Source: Streptomyces sp. NBC_01214 (GTDB lineage Bacteria > Actinomycetota > Actinomycetes > Streptomycetales > Streptomycetaceae). Taken from it: DNA of 64,000 bases. A program made the position numbers and the translations under genes. The stretch spans positions 1,386,501-1,450,500 of the forward strand of contig NZ_JAPEOS010000001.1 of assembly GCF_026340975.1 (NCBI RefSeq). The letters are read 5' to 3'. Positions 9,650-17,218 of the stretch are shown here, piece after piece; the first letter of the stretch is position 1, and every line of letters starts with the position of its first letter. The notes beneath the pieces are model-generated. The model did no database searches and was not told where the DNA came from. It saw only the letters and a program-made list of their open reading frames with translations.

Positions 9650-9949
9650 ATGGACATCATCTACGCCAGCCTGAACCGCCGCACCAGGGTGCATGCCGAG
9701 CCGAAGAGCGAGGTGTCGGAGGTGCTGGACGCCCTATGGGCCCATACGACACCCGAGGACGGCTTGGAGCATGCCTCCGGACGTGCCGAGCGGGACCGCG
9801 TCGACGTGCTGATGTGCCTGCTCACCCTCGATCCCACCGCGCCCGGCTTCCGCAGCACGACACACCGCGCCAACTCCCTGCTTCGCCGCTGCCACGCGGC
9901 TTCACCGTTGATGCGGCGCCGCTATCTGCCGCCTGATGCGTCGGCGTGA
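9650..9949 (+). CDS. Small conserved protein, unknown (homologue of the 10084-10344 product)
   Basis: A 99-residue hydrophilic protein starting MDIIYASLNRR, with a central DALWAHTTPEDGLEHASGRA motif and a Leu/Arg-rich C-terminal half (SLLRRCHAASPLMRRRY). The core aligns with AALWSAAGPDDGVEHIRLHM in the convergent small gene at 10084-10344, including the start, the ALW motif, the P-D/E-D-G-h-E-H box and an RRC/CRR segment. I recognise no named domain. Position directly after the secreted peptide gene suggests a shared transcript. Confidence 0.55.
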   Translation: MDIIYASLNRRTRVHAEPKSEVSEVLDALWAHTTPEDGLEHASGRAERDRVDVLMCLLTLDPTAPGFRSTTHRANSLLRRCHAASPLMRRRYLPPDASA

Positions 9950-10083
9950 CCACGCCACTGTCCCGTTTCCAGCGTGCCACCGCGGCCGGGCCGTACCCAC
10001 CGACTGCTGTTCCTTCAGGACGGCGCAGTCACCGGAACACCTGCCTCGCCCCCCTCGGGCCGAGAGGCGTCACGCCTGCCTGG

Positions 10084-10344
10084 TCAGACCAGTCGCCAGT
10101 CGCGCAGGGCGGTGGAGATCTCAAGAGCCCGCCGGCACACCGCACGGCACTGCCGTACGGCGCTCTCCCCGTCAGAGGCGAGCAGGAACGCGGCGCCCCG
10201 GGCGCCGGCCCGGCTCATGTGCAGACGGATGTGCTCCACGCCGTCGTCAGGGCCGGCCGCCGACCACAGGGCGGCGAGCACGACGTCGCCGGTCAGTACC
10301 GGCGCGTCCTGCGGCTTGGCGAAGGCGAACTCGACGAGGTGCAC
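10084..10344 (-). CDS. Small conserved protein, unknown (homologue of the 9650-9949 product)
   Basis: An 86-residue protein, MHLVEFAFAKPQ at the start, ALWSAAGPDDGVEHIRLHM in the middle and ALRDWRLV at the end. I chose the GTG at 10344 because it aligns with the start of the homologue at 9650; the frame extends to an ATG at 10416 with no better ribosome binding site. The gene is divergent from regulator paralogue 2, from which it is separated by about 105 bp. A second copy of the same small family on the opposite strand, each next to a paralogous regulator, suggests the whole regulator plus small-protein module was duplicated. Confidence 0.5.
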   Translation of the reverse strand: MHLVEFAFAKPQDAPVLTGDVVLAALWSAAGPDDGVEHIRLHMSRAGARGAAFLLASDGESAVRQCRAVCRRALEISTALRDWRLV

Positions 10345-10450
10345 GCCCCGAGTGTGCCGTACGTCACGGGCCTTGTCCCAGATCTGGCGAAGCCACGAAC
10401 ATGCCGCGGCACACATGTGCCCGGCATCACACGACCGTAGGGGGACTCTG

Positions 10451-11434
10451 ATGCTGGGCGTACTCGGACTCGACTCCGACACGGAGACGGTCTACCGGCT
10501 CATGCTGGAGCATCCTTCCTGGGGTGTGGACCAGCTGGTCCAGGCGCTGGACCAGGACCGGTCCGCCGTCATCCGGGCGCTGGACACGCTCGCCGACCTC
10601 GCCCTGCTGCGCACGGCGGGCACGGACGGCTCACCCCCGGGCACACCGCTGCTCGTACCGCCCCGGGCCGGGCTCGGTGCGCTCCTGGAGCGCCGCCAGA
10701 ACGAACTCGCCCGCACCCAGATGGAGATTGACGCGAGCCGTTCCGCCGTCGATGACCTCCTCGCCGACTACACCGCGCACGGCCGTACGGCCGCCGCGCG
10801 CGTGGAACGCTTCACCGGCGCTGAGGCCGTGCACCGGATCCAGTCCGACCTGTCCGTACAGGCCCGTGGTGAAGTCCTCGCCTTCGCCCCCACCGCCGCG
10901 TCCGGCGGCCCGTGGGACCTCGATGTGCCCATCCATCTCGACCTGCTCGCCCGAGGCGTGCGCGTGCGCGTACTCCATCTGGCCAGCGTCGAGGGCTCGC
11001 CGCAGCGCCGCACGGCCGTGCAGCGCCTGGTGCAGGCCGGCGCCGAGATCCGCACCCTGCCCTCCCTGCCGCTGCACCTGCGCATCGTCGACGGTGCGCG
11101 CGCCGTCATGCCTCTGGACCCGGACGATCCCGACACCGGCGTCGTCCTGCTGACCGAGTCCAGCGTCCTGATGGGGCTGCGCGCCCTTTTCACGTACCTG
11201 TGGGACATGGCGGCCGAGGTGGAGGACGCGGACGGCACCCCCGCCCCGTGCTCACAGCAGGAACGGGCGCTGCTGCGCTTCCTGGCCGAAGGGCTGACCG
11301 ACGAGGCAGCGGCCCGCAGACTCGGCATCTCCCTGCGCAGCGAACGCCGGATGATCTCCGGTCTCACTGAACGGTTCAACGCCGGCAGCCGTTTTCAGCT
11401 GGGCCTCCAGGCCGCGCAGAGAGGCCTCCTGTGA
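10451..11434 (+). CDS. TrmB-like/LuxR-type dual-HTH transcriptional regulator (paralogue 2)
   Basis: A 327-residue paralogue of the 8116-9087 product. It has an N-terminal TrmB-like HTH (VYRLMLEHPSWGVDQLVQAL), a coiled segment with repeated Arg/Glu (about residues 75-110), a PLD-like middle with RGVRVRVLHLA, and a C-terminal LuxR-type HTH (QQERALLRFLAEGLTDEA). ATG 10451 is preceded by AGGGGGA. It lies 200 bp upstream of, and in the same direction as, the 31-residue peptide and oxygenase operon. It is the best candidate for the pathway-specific activator (inference from position). Confidence 0.82.
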   Translation: MLGVLGLDSDTETVYRLMLEHPSWGVDQLVQALDQDRSAVIRALDTLADLALLRTAGTDGSPPGTPLLVPPRAGLGALLERRQNELARTQMEIDASRSAVDDLLADYTAHGRTAAARVERFTGAEAVHRIQSDLSVQARGEVLAFAPTAASGGPWDLDVPIHLDLLARGVRVRVLHLASVEGSPQRRTAVQRLVQAGAEIRTLPSLPLHLRIVDGARAVMPLDPDDPDTGVVLLTESSVLMGLRALFTYLWDMAAEVEDADGTPAPCSQQERALLRFLAEGLTDEAAARRLGISLRSERRMISGLTERFNAGSRFQLGLQAAQRGLL

Positions 11435-11636
11435 CACGACTGTGCCAGGTGCATTCTGTGCCAAGAAGAATGGATGACAACACCCTTGAGGGAGTGTCAG
11501 AGTTGTTCTCAGAACGGAACAGGGAAGTGCACGGACAACTCGCTCGGCGGGCCGGCTCATTCCAATCCGGGAAACTTTCCGACCTCGTGTCGGAAGTACC
11601 AGCAAAGCAGAATCGAATGAAAGGGAATTTCACATC

Positions 11637-11732
11637 ATGGAGAACGAGCAGAACCTCGTCATGGAGATCCTCGAAGACGACAACTACGACTTCGAGGCCG
11701 AGTTCAGCCCGCGTCGGGACGTCGGCCACTGA
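11637..11732 (+). CDS. Candidate RiPP precursor peptide, 31 residues, acidic
   Basis: An ATG-initiated ORF below the usual length cut-off. The product begins MENEQNLVMEILEDDNYDFE and ends AEFSPRRDVGH, with ten acidic residues against two Arg and one His. GGGAA lies about 10 nt upstream. Three features argue that it is real: it is the first ORF of an oxygenase operon, it is followed at once by a 14-bp perfect stem-loop, and its composition (acidic leader-like part, short distinct tail) is that of a ribosomal peptide precursor. The C-terminal Arg-Arg and His are residue types that JmjC ribosomal oxygenases are known to hydroxylate. The overlapping longer frame from 11431 looks non-coding. Core and leader boundaries are unknown. 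Confidence 0.6.
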   Translation: MENEQNLVMEILEDDNYDFEAEFSPRRDVGH

Positions 11733-11747
11733 GGTCCGCACCGTCAC

Positions 11748-11779
11748 GCGGCCGGCTGTCCATAGGGACAGCCGGCCGC
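11748..11779 (+). terminator. Perfect 14-bp stem-loop between peptide gene and oxygenase genes (attenuator)
   Basis: GCGGCCGGCTGTCC (11748-11761) and GGACAGCCGGCCGC (11766-11779) pair perfectly around a 4-nt ATAG loop. There is no U-tract. It sits 16 nt after the peptide stop and 34 nt before the next start. In RiPP operons such partial terminators let the precursor mRNA outnumber enzyme mRNA; that role here is inferred. Confidence 0.7.
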
Positions 11780-11813
11780 GCCGGCCGTATTCCCCGAGCG
11801 AGTGGTGAGTTGA

Positions 11814-13037
11814 ATGAGCATCGATACGAAGACCTGGAAGGCGTTCGCGGCGGCCCACGCTCCGGACTTCACGAGCACCGTCTTCCTCCCCGGCCTGGTC
11901 ACCGACCCACGGCATCTCGGTCGGCTGATCGACGACAGCCTGCGGACGGCGACCCGCCACGCGCCTGGTGACTTGCGTCTGCGCGCCTTCCGCCCCGGTG
12001 CCTTCGACTATCTACTCACCAAGCGTTTCGTGGAGACGCCCCTCGCCGATGGCGAGAGCGCAGTTGAGTGGCTGGCCCGTACGGCCGGCAGCGACGAGGC
12101 GTGCCTGGCTGTCAACGACATCTCCAGCTGGAACCTTCAACTGTGCGCCGAAGTCGCCGGCATGGTCGAGGAGCTCGTAGTCGACGGGATCCACGAACTG
12201 CCGTCCGGCACCGATGTGTACACCTTCATCGCCCATTCCGGATGGACACCGTTCGGCATCCACAAAGACGGCGAGCCCTCGCTCATCTTCCACCTCGGAC
12301 CGTCCCCCAAAGAGGTCTGGGTTTGGCATGACAACCCATTCGACGACTCTGGGATCACCCCCAGCCCGTCGTTCGGTCACATCACCTTCGACATCGAGGA
12401 ACATCTCGGCTCCGCCGAACGCTATCTTCTGCGTCCCGGCGACTTCCTGCTGATCCCGCAGGACACGTATCACGTTTTCCGAAACCTCGGCCCCGCCGTA
12501 TTTCTCGGACTCACCCTCTACCCTGCCAGGACGCGCTCCCTGATCACCGAGGCGCTGTGGCGCGCTGCGGACCCGGCCGATCCCCTCCCGGCCTACCCGC
12601 CCGCCCGCGCCGTCGCCGATCGCGCCCGCACCCTGCTGGCCGACGACACCGCCGAGACCCCTCTCGCCGAGCGCGTCGCCCACGAGCTGACACTCGCCCA
12701 GCTCCGCCTGCGCACCAACGGCCACCTCAGCCGGCCCCACCGCGCCGCCCTGCCCCGCTCGGCCCCCGTCACCGACAGCCCGCTGCGCTGGTCCCGGCCC
12801 GGTGCCGTCGCGGTGGCCCCCCGCACCGGTGGCATCACCCTCGTCGCCCGTGGCCGTACCCTCACGGTTCCCCTCGAGGGCCGGGCCGACCTCACCGCCC
12901 TGGTGCGGGCGACCGCCTCCCCCGACCCCTTCACCTTCAGCGAACTGACAGCGCTCCTGCCCGCCGAGCTGAAGCCCGACAGCCGCGTCGAGCTCGCCCG
13001 CGCCCTGTGCACCCTGGGAGCGGTGATCGCCGCATGA
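11814..13037 (+). CDS. JmjC-type cupin oxygenase (candidate peptide or ribosomal oxygenase) A
   Basis: A 407-residue protein with the double-stranded beta-helix of JmjC/cupin_8 Fe(II)/2-oxoglutarate oxygenases. The metal triad is readable: His150 and Asp152 in FGIHKDGE and His220 in PQDTYHVFRN. The preceding TDVYTFIAHSGWTPF and following FLGLTLYPAR flank the barrel, and a region of about 150 residues after it has the layout of the winged-helix tail seen in bacterial ROX enzymes. Family members hydroxylate protein side chains such as Arg or His. It is the first enzyme gene after the peptide and attenuator, and its stop overlaps the start of oxygenase B (ATGA). Confidence 0.82.
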   Translation: MSIDTKTWKAFAAAHAPDFTSTVFLPGLVTDPRHLGRLIDDSLRTATRHAPGDLRLRAFRPGAFDYLLTKRFVETPLADGESAVEWLARTAGSDEACLAVNDISSWNLQLCAEVAGMVEELVVDGIHELPSGTDVYTFIAHSGWTPFGIHKDGEPSLIFHLGPSPKEVWVWHDNPFDDSGITPSPSFGHITFDIEEHLGSAERYLLRPGDFLLIPQDTYHVFRNLGPAVFLGLTLYPARTRSLITEALWRAADPADPLPAYPPARAVADRARTLLADDTAETPLAERVAHELTLAQLRLRTNGHLSRPHRAALPRSAPVTDSPLRWSRPGAVAVAPRTGGITLVARGRTLTVPLEGRADLTALVRATASPDPFTFSELTALLPAELKPDSRVELARALCTLGAVIAA

Positions 13038-14125
13038 CCGCTTTCGATGCCTTCCATCACGCCCGCACGCTGCTCGCGGGCCTGGGCGAGCAGCAGCCGC
13101 CGGCCGGCGGAGTCCGCCTCCACGAACCCGCCGGCCCCGGCCAGGACCACACCGCGCAGGAAGCCCTGCTGGCCGGAGTCTGGTCCGCGCTGGCTCGGCC
13201 GGGCGCACTGGCTACCAACTTCCGCCTTGTCGAGTCCGGCCGCCAGATCGACCGGAGCCGGTGGATGCGCTCCCGTGTCGGCGACGGCGAGATCCTGCAC
13301 ACCGCTCTCGTCCCCGCCTATCTGCACAGCGCCGTCGAACGCGGGGCGACCCTCGTCATCAGCCATCTCGAAGCGCTCGACGAACGCGTCATGCTGCTGT
13401 GCGAGGCTCTGGAGTACCTTCTCTGCGCCCGCGCGTGGGTCAACTGCTACATCACCGCAGGCGACGCCTCCGCCTTCGACCTGCACAGCGACGGCCACGA
13501 CGCACTCATCCTGCAACTCCTGGGCCGAAAGCGCTGGCAGGTCGACTCCCGCGCCGGTGCACGCTCCCTCGACCTGGCGGACGACAGCCTCGACCGTGTT
13601 CTCACCCCCGGCATGTGCCTGTCCGTGCCACGCGACACCGCGCACCGCGTATGCGGCACCGGCGAACTCACCGTCCACCTCACGGTCGGATACGAGCCGT
13701 TCGCCGAGCTCTGCGATGAGGCACGCGCCGGCCGCGAACCCGTCGGCCACCTCGCCCACGCCGCCGCCAGGGACCGCGCCCACGACACGGAATGGCTCGC
13801 GGCCCGGCTGGCCCTGCGCCCCGACCGCCGCGCCGGGGCCTCTCTGCGCAGCGCCCTGACCGGAAATGTCGGCCCCGCCACACGCATCCGCTGGGCCAGC
13901 CGGTTCCCCCCGTACATCACCACCGACGGCGAACACCTGACGGTCACCACCATGGGCCGGCGCATCCGCCTCGACCGCCGCCTGGAACGAACCATCGCCC
14001 TCCTCAGCCGCGGCGGTGCCCTCACGTTCGACACCCTGGTCGACGCAGCCGACCTGCCTGCCGCCGACCTGCGCGCACTGGTCGCCTTCGGCGCCCGCAA
14101 CGACTTCCTAATCTGCGAAGGATGA
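13034..14125 (+). CDS. JmjC-type cupin oxygenase B
   Basis: A 363-residue second JmjC-like enzyme. The Fe(II) ligands appear as His151 and Asp153 in DLHSDGHDALILQL and His204 in RDTAHRVCG. GRKRWQVDS matches the Lys/Arg-Trp stretch that follows the first metal motif in MINA/NO66/ROX-type oxygenases. A C-terminal domain (about residues 280-363) has the size of the winged-helix part and ends FGARNDFLICEG. The start ATG 13034 overlaps the previous stop by 4 bases, so the two oxygenases are probably made in similar amounts. The proteins share architecture but are clearly diverged, which suggests different target residues. Confidence 0.8.
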   Translation: MTAFDAFHHARTLLAGLGEQQPPAGGVRLHEPAGPGQDHTAQEALLAGVWSALARPGALATNFRLVESGRQIDRSRWMRSRVGDGEILHTALVPAYLHSAVERGATLVISHLEALDERVMLLCEALEYLLCARAWVNCYITAGDASAFDLHSDGHDALILQLLGRKRWQVDSRAGARSLDLADDSLDRVLTPGMCLSVPRDTAHRVCGTGELTVHLTVGYEPFAELCDEARAGREPVGHLAHAAARDRAHDTEWLAARLALRPDRRAGASLRSALTGNVGPATRIRWASRFPPYITTDGEHLTVTTMGRRIRLDRRLERTIALLSRGGALTFDTLVDAADLPAADLRALVAFGARNDFLICEG

Positions 14126-14132
14126 CCCGCCT

Positions 14133-15419
14133 GTGCTCACCGCCACGTTCAAGGACCGGGCCGCGATGTTCCGGGAGCGCCGCTTCGCGACGTTCTTCAC
14201 GGGTCACGCCGCCTCCAGCCTCGGCGACGCACCCGTCCCCGTCGCGTTCGCCCTGGCCGCCTACCAGGTCTCGAACTCGGCAGCCGGACTCACGTGGGTC
14301 TTGCTCTCCCTGTGGGCGACCCGCTTCCTCCTCGTCGCCACCGGCGGCCGACTCGCCGACCAGTACGACCGGGTGAAGGTGATGATCGGCGCCGACGTGC
14401 TGCGCCTCGTCGCCCAGGGCACGCTCGCCGTCATCGTGATCAGTCCCCTGCCCCTGCACACCTGGCACCTGTGCCTCTCCGCCGCTGTGTACGGTGCGGG
14501 CACCGCTCTTTACAACCCTGCCCAGATCGGTCTGACCCCCGAGCTGGTCCCCGAGCACAAGCTCCAGTGGGCCAACGGCCTGCTGTCCCTCCTCGCCGAT
14601 GTGAGCTTCCTGCTCGGCCCCGTTCTCGCCGGTGTCCTCATGAGCACGGTGGGCTTCTCCTGGGTGCTCTGGCTCGACGTGGCCTCCTTCGCCGTGAACC
14701 TCGGCTGCCTGATCCGGCTCACCCGCCTGCGCACTCCCGCCGGCCAACCGGTGGCGCCGCGCACGGAGGCCGAACCCGGCACCGCCCCGGCCGCATCCGA
14801 CGCTGGCGCGGCGCATGCGGACACCGACACCCGCTTCCGCGCCGCGTTCCCGATCATGGCTCGCTATCCGTGGTTCTCCTTCGGCATGGCCCTGTGGTTC
14901 GTGGTCTCCCTCAGCATCGGTCTGGCTGCCGTCGCCGGCCCGGTCATCGCCGTAGAGTCCCTCGGCGGCACCGGCGCCTGGTCGCTGCTCGCCACCTGCC
15001 TCGCCGCCGGCTCCCTCGTCGGCTCCTTGGCCGTCATGGCGATGAAACAGCATCCGTGGAAGGCGGCATCCGTCGTCGTCACCATCGGCGTCGTCCTGCA
15101 ACTGGCCGCCCTCACCCTGCGCGACGAGTTGCCCACCGCCGTCGTCGGCGCCGCCTTCGCCCTGGCCTCTCTGACCATCGCCGCTTGCGGCATCGTCTGG
15201 GACACCACGTACCAGAGCGAGATACCCGAGCGGTTCCTCTCCCGGCTCGGCTCCGTGGACAACTTCGTCAATGCCGCCGGTGTTCCGGTCGGCATGCTCC
15301 TGGGCGGTCTGTTCGCCGACCACTACGACACCGTCTTCACGGTTGTCGGCGTTCTCCTCATCCTGCTGAGCATCCCTGCCGTCCGCCTCGCCGGGCAGGC
15401 TGGGAAGGCGACCGCATGA
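14133..15419 (+). CDS. Major facilitator superfamily exporter
   Basis: A 428-residue integral membrane protein with about 12 hydrophobic segments and the MFS motif A-like loop GGRLADQYDRVKVM near residues 70-85. It resembles MFS drug or peptide exporters of the DHA3 type. It starts at a GTG 7 bp after oxygenase B and its stop overlaps the next gene's start, so it is inside the operon. Export of the modified peptide, and thereby self-protection, is the simplest role (inference). Confidence 0.85.
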   Translation: MLTATFKDRAAMFRERRFATFFTGHAASSLGDAPVPVAFALAAYQVSNSAAGLTWVLLSLWATRFLLVATGGRLADQYDRVKVMIGADVLRLVAQGTLAVIVISPLPLHTWHLCLSAAVYGAGTALYNPAQIGLTPELVPEHKLQWANGLLSLLADVSFLLGPVLAGVLMSTVGFSWVLWLDVASFAVNLGCLIRLTRLRTPAGQPVAPRTEAEPGTAPAASDAGAAHADTDTRFRAAFPIMARYPWFSFGMALWFVVSLSIGLAAVAGPVIAVESLGGTGAWSLLATCLAAGSLVGSLAVMAMKQHPWKAASVVVTIGVVLQLAALTLRDELPTAVVGAAFALASLTIAACGIVWDTTYQSEIPERFLSRLGSVDNFVNAAGVPVGMLLGGLFADHYDTVFTVVGVLLILLSIPAVRLAGQAGKATA

Positions 15420-16081
15420 GCCTCGCCGCCCTTGACGCACCCTCCGCGACCGGCCCGGACTTCCGCGTCCACTCACGCGGCGACCGGTACGTCGTCATCG
15501 ACGACCTGCTGCCTCAGGCCGACTTCGACGCCGCCGCCGACGAGCGCATCCGCCTCAAGCCCGTGCTCAGCACCATCGACCCGGTGTACGACGGATTCGC
15601 CTACCGCGGCGGCGAGGAGAGGCAGGCCCTCGGCGACACCGCACCCGACGCGCCCCGCTGGCAGCGGGCCGTCAAAGAACAGATATCCGCCCATCTGGAT
15701 CTGCTCGACGCCACCGGCCGGGCCGATCACATCTCCCTCACCCTCAGCGCGTGGGGCTACCCCGCCGGCTCCCGACTGAGCTGGCACAACGACGCCGGCG
15801 CCGGCCGTATCGGGGCCTACGTCTACTTCACCCACCGCACTTGGAACACCGACTGGGGCGGCGGCCTGGCCCTGATCGACGAGGCTTCCCGCGCCGACGC
15901 GCTCGATGGTGCCGCCCTCCTGCAAACCGCCAAGCACCCGGCCCTCATCCTGCCTCGCCCCAACCGCCTGGTCATCTTCCGCGCCCACACCATGCACGCC
16001 ATCCAGCGCGTCGACACCACTGCGGGCGACCGTATGCGCCGCACCTGGACCGGTTTCATCACCACCAAGGACACCCCATGA
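15416..16081 (+). CDS. 2OG-Fe(II) oxygenase (prolyl-4-hydroxylase-like fold)
   Basis: A 221-residue dioxygenase. The HxD pair is His124 and Asp126 in LSWHNDAGAG. The distal His is in RAHTMHAIQRV (about 191-194), and an Arg-rich segment GDRMRRTWTGF provides the 2-oxoglutarate carboxylate ligand. A short YVYFTHRTWNTDWGG segment is typical of 2OG-FeII_Oxy_3/P4H-type barrels. These enzymes hydroxylate Pro, Asn, Asp or small metabolites. It overlaps both neighbours by 4 bases (ATGA junctions) and is the third Fe/2OG enzyme in the operon, from a different subfamily than the two JmjC proteins. Confidence 0.82.
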   Translation: MSLAALDAPSATGPDFRVHSRGDRYVVIDDLLPQADFDAAADERIRLKPVLSTIDPVYDGFAYRGGEERQALGDTAPDAPRWQRAVKEQISAHLDLLDATGRADHISLTLSAWGYPAGSRLSWHNDAGAGRIGAYVYFTHRTWNTDWGGGLALIDEASRADALDGAALLQTAKHPALILPRPNRLVIFRAHTMHAIQRVDTTAGDRMRRTWTGFITTKDTP

Positions 16082-17088
16082 CCGTTACGCCCGCTGTCAC
16101 CCGGCTCGGCCGGGCACCCAGTGGCCATGGATGGGCACGAGCGGTCGTCAACCATGGCACCGTCTGCGACGTTCTGCAGCCTTCCGACGACGGCACCCTC
16201 ATCGCACACACCGCCAGCGCCGCAGCTTCCCTGCCGATTACCCCCGTTGCCGGCGACTGGGTCAGGCTCGGCCACGACGGCCGCATCCACGCCGTCGCCC
16301 CCCGCACCACCGCGCTCGGCCGGGGCCAGACCGCCAAACACGGGCGTCAGGTCCTCGCGGCGAACATCGACACCGTTCTGGTCGTCGTCCCGCTGGACGG
16401 CGGGCTGAACACCACCATGGTCGAACGCCTGAGCGTCATGGCCTGGGACAGCGGCGCCCAGCCCGTTCTCATCCTCACCAAGAGCGACACCACCGAAGAC
16501 GGCGGCGCCGAGGACACCACCACCGCCGAACACCTCAGCCCCGGCGTTCCCGTCATCCCGGTCAGTGTCTTTACCGGCGACGGCCTCGACGTCGTACGCA
16601 GCCACCTCACCCACGGCACCACCGCAGTCATGCTCGGTCCCTCCGGCGCGGGCAAGACCTCCCTGCTCAACGCCCTCGAAGGCGCCGCCGAAACAGTCGC
16701 CGCCCCTGGCCGGGCCGGTGGCCGCCACACCACCACCACGCGGCGCCTGCACCTGTTGTCCAGCGGCGGAGTCCTTCTGGACATCCCTGGCATCCGTTCC
16801 CTGGAAGTGGCCGCGGGACAGGAGTCCGTCAACGATGTCTTCACCGACATCGCCGCCCTGGCCATGTACTGCCGGTACGGCGACTGTAGCCACGACGGCG
16901 ACGGCGACTGCGCCGTCGAAGAAGCCATCCACACCGGTGCCCTGGACGCCGACCGGCTCACCACCTGGCGCAAACTCCAGGCAGAGATCGCCTATCGCAG
17001 CCGCCGCGAGGATCCAGCCCAGATGGCCGACGTACGCCGCCAGTGGAAGGCCGTCAGCAAGCAGGCACGCCGCACCACCCGGCGCTGA
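16078..17088 (+). CDS. rsgA: RsgA-type ribosome-associated GTPase (operon-borne paralogue)
   Basis: A 336-residue circularly permuted GTPase: an OB-fold-like N-terminus (residues 15-80), then G4 TKSD (134-137), G1 GPSGAGKTSLL (187-197), G3 DIPG near 236 and a zinc knuckle of the form C-x4-C-x-H-x5-C near 263-276, followed by a basic C-terminal helix. RsgA binds the 30S subunit and acts late in small-subunit maturation. The motifs are intact, so it should be active. Being the last gene of a coupled oxygenase operon is unusual; in this setting it may protect or remodel ribosomes (inference). I expect a separate housekeeping copy elsewhere but cannot see it. Confidence 0.9.
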   Translation: MTVTPAVTRLGRAPSGHGWARAVVNHGTVCDVLQPSDDGTLIAHTASAAASLPITPVAGDWVRLGHDGRIHAVAPRTTALGRGQTAKHGRQVLAANIDTVLVVVPLDGGLNTTMVERLSVMAWDSGAQPVLILTKSDTTEDGGAEDTTTAEHLSPGVPVIPVSVFTGDGLDVVRSHLTHGTTAVMLGPSGAGKTSLLNALEGAAETVAAPGRAGGRHTTTTRRLHLLSSGGVLLDIPGIRSLEVAAGQESVNDVFTDIAALAMYCRYGDCSHDGDGDCAVEEAIHTGALDADRLTTWRKLQAEIAYRSRREDPAQMADVRRQWKAVSKQARRTTRR

Positions 17089-17149
17089 GCGTCACCCCGG
17101 ACGGGTACGGGGGAGCGGCGCGGGCGGCCGGGGCGGTGGCGGGCCTGTG

Positions 17150-17170
17150 CCGGGACGTGTGACGTCCCGG
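17150..17170 (+). terminator. Stem-loop between convergent rsgA-like and GGDEF-EAL genes
   Basis: CCGGGACGT and ACGTCCCGG form a perfect 9-bp stem with a GTG loop. It sits about 60 bp after one stop and 50 bp from the convergent stop, so it can serve both directions. Confidence 0.55.
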
Positions 17171-17218
17171 CTGCACCGGCCGGACCCGGCCCTCCCCGTC
17201 CCGTACCCCTCCCGGTTC

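Noticed and set aside
11431..11808. A 125-residue ORF spanning the promoter and peptide gene region
   Set aside because: It overlaps the end of the regulator and the 31-residue peptide in another frame. Its second half is a Ser/Thr/Arg-rich shadow of the peptide gene, and it has no family features.
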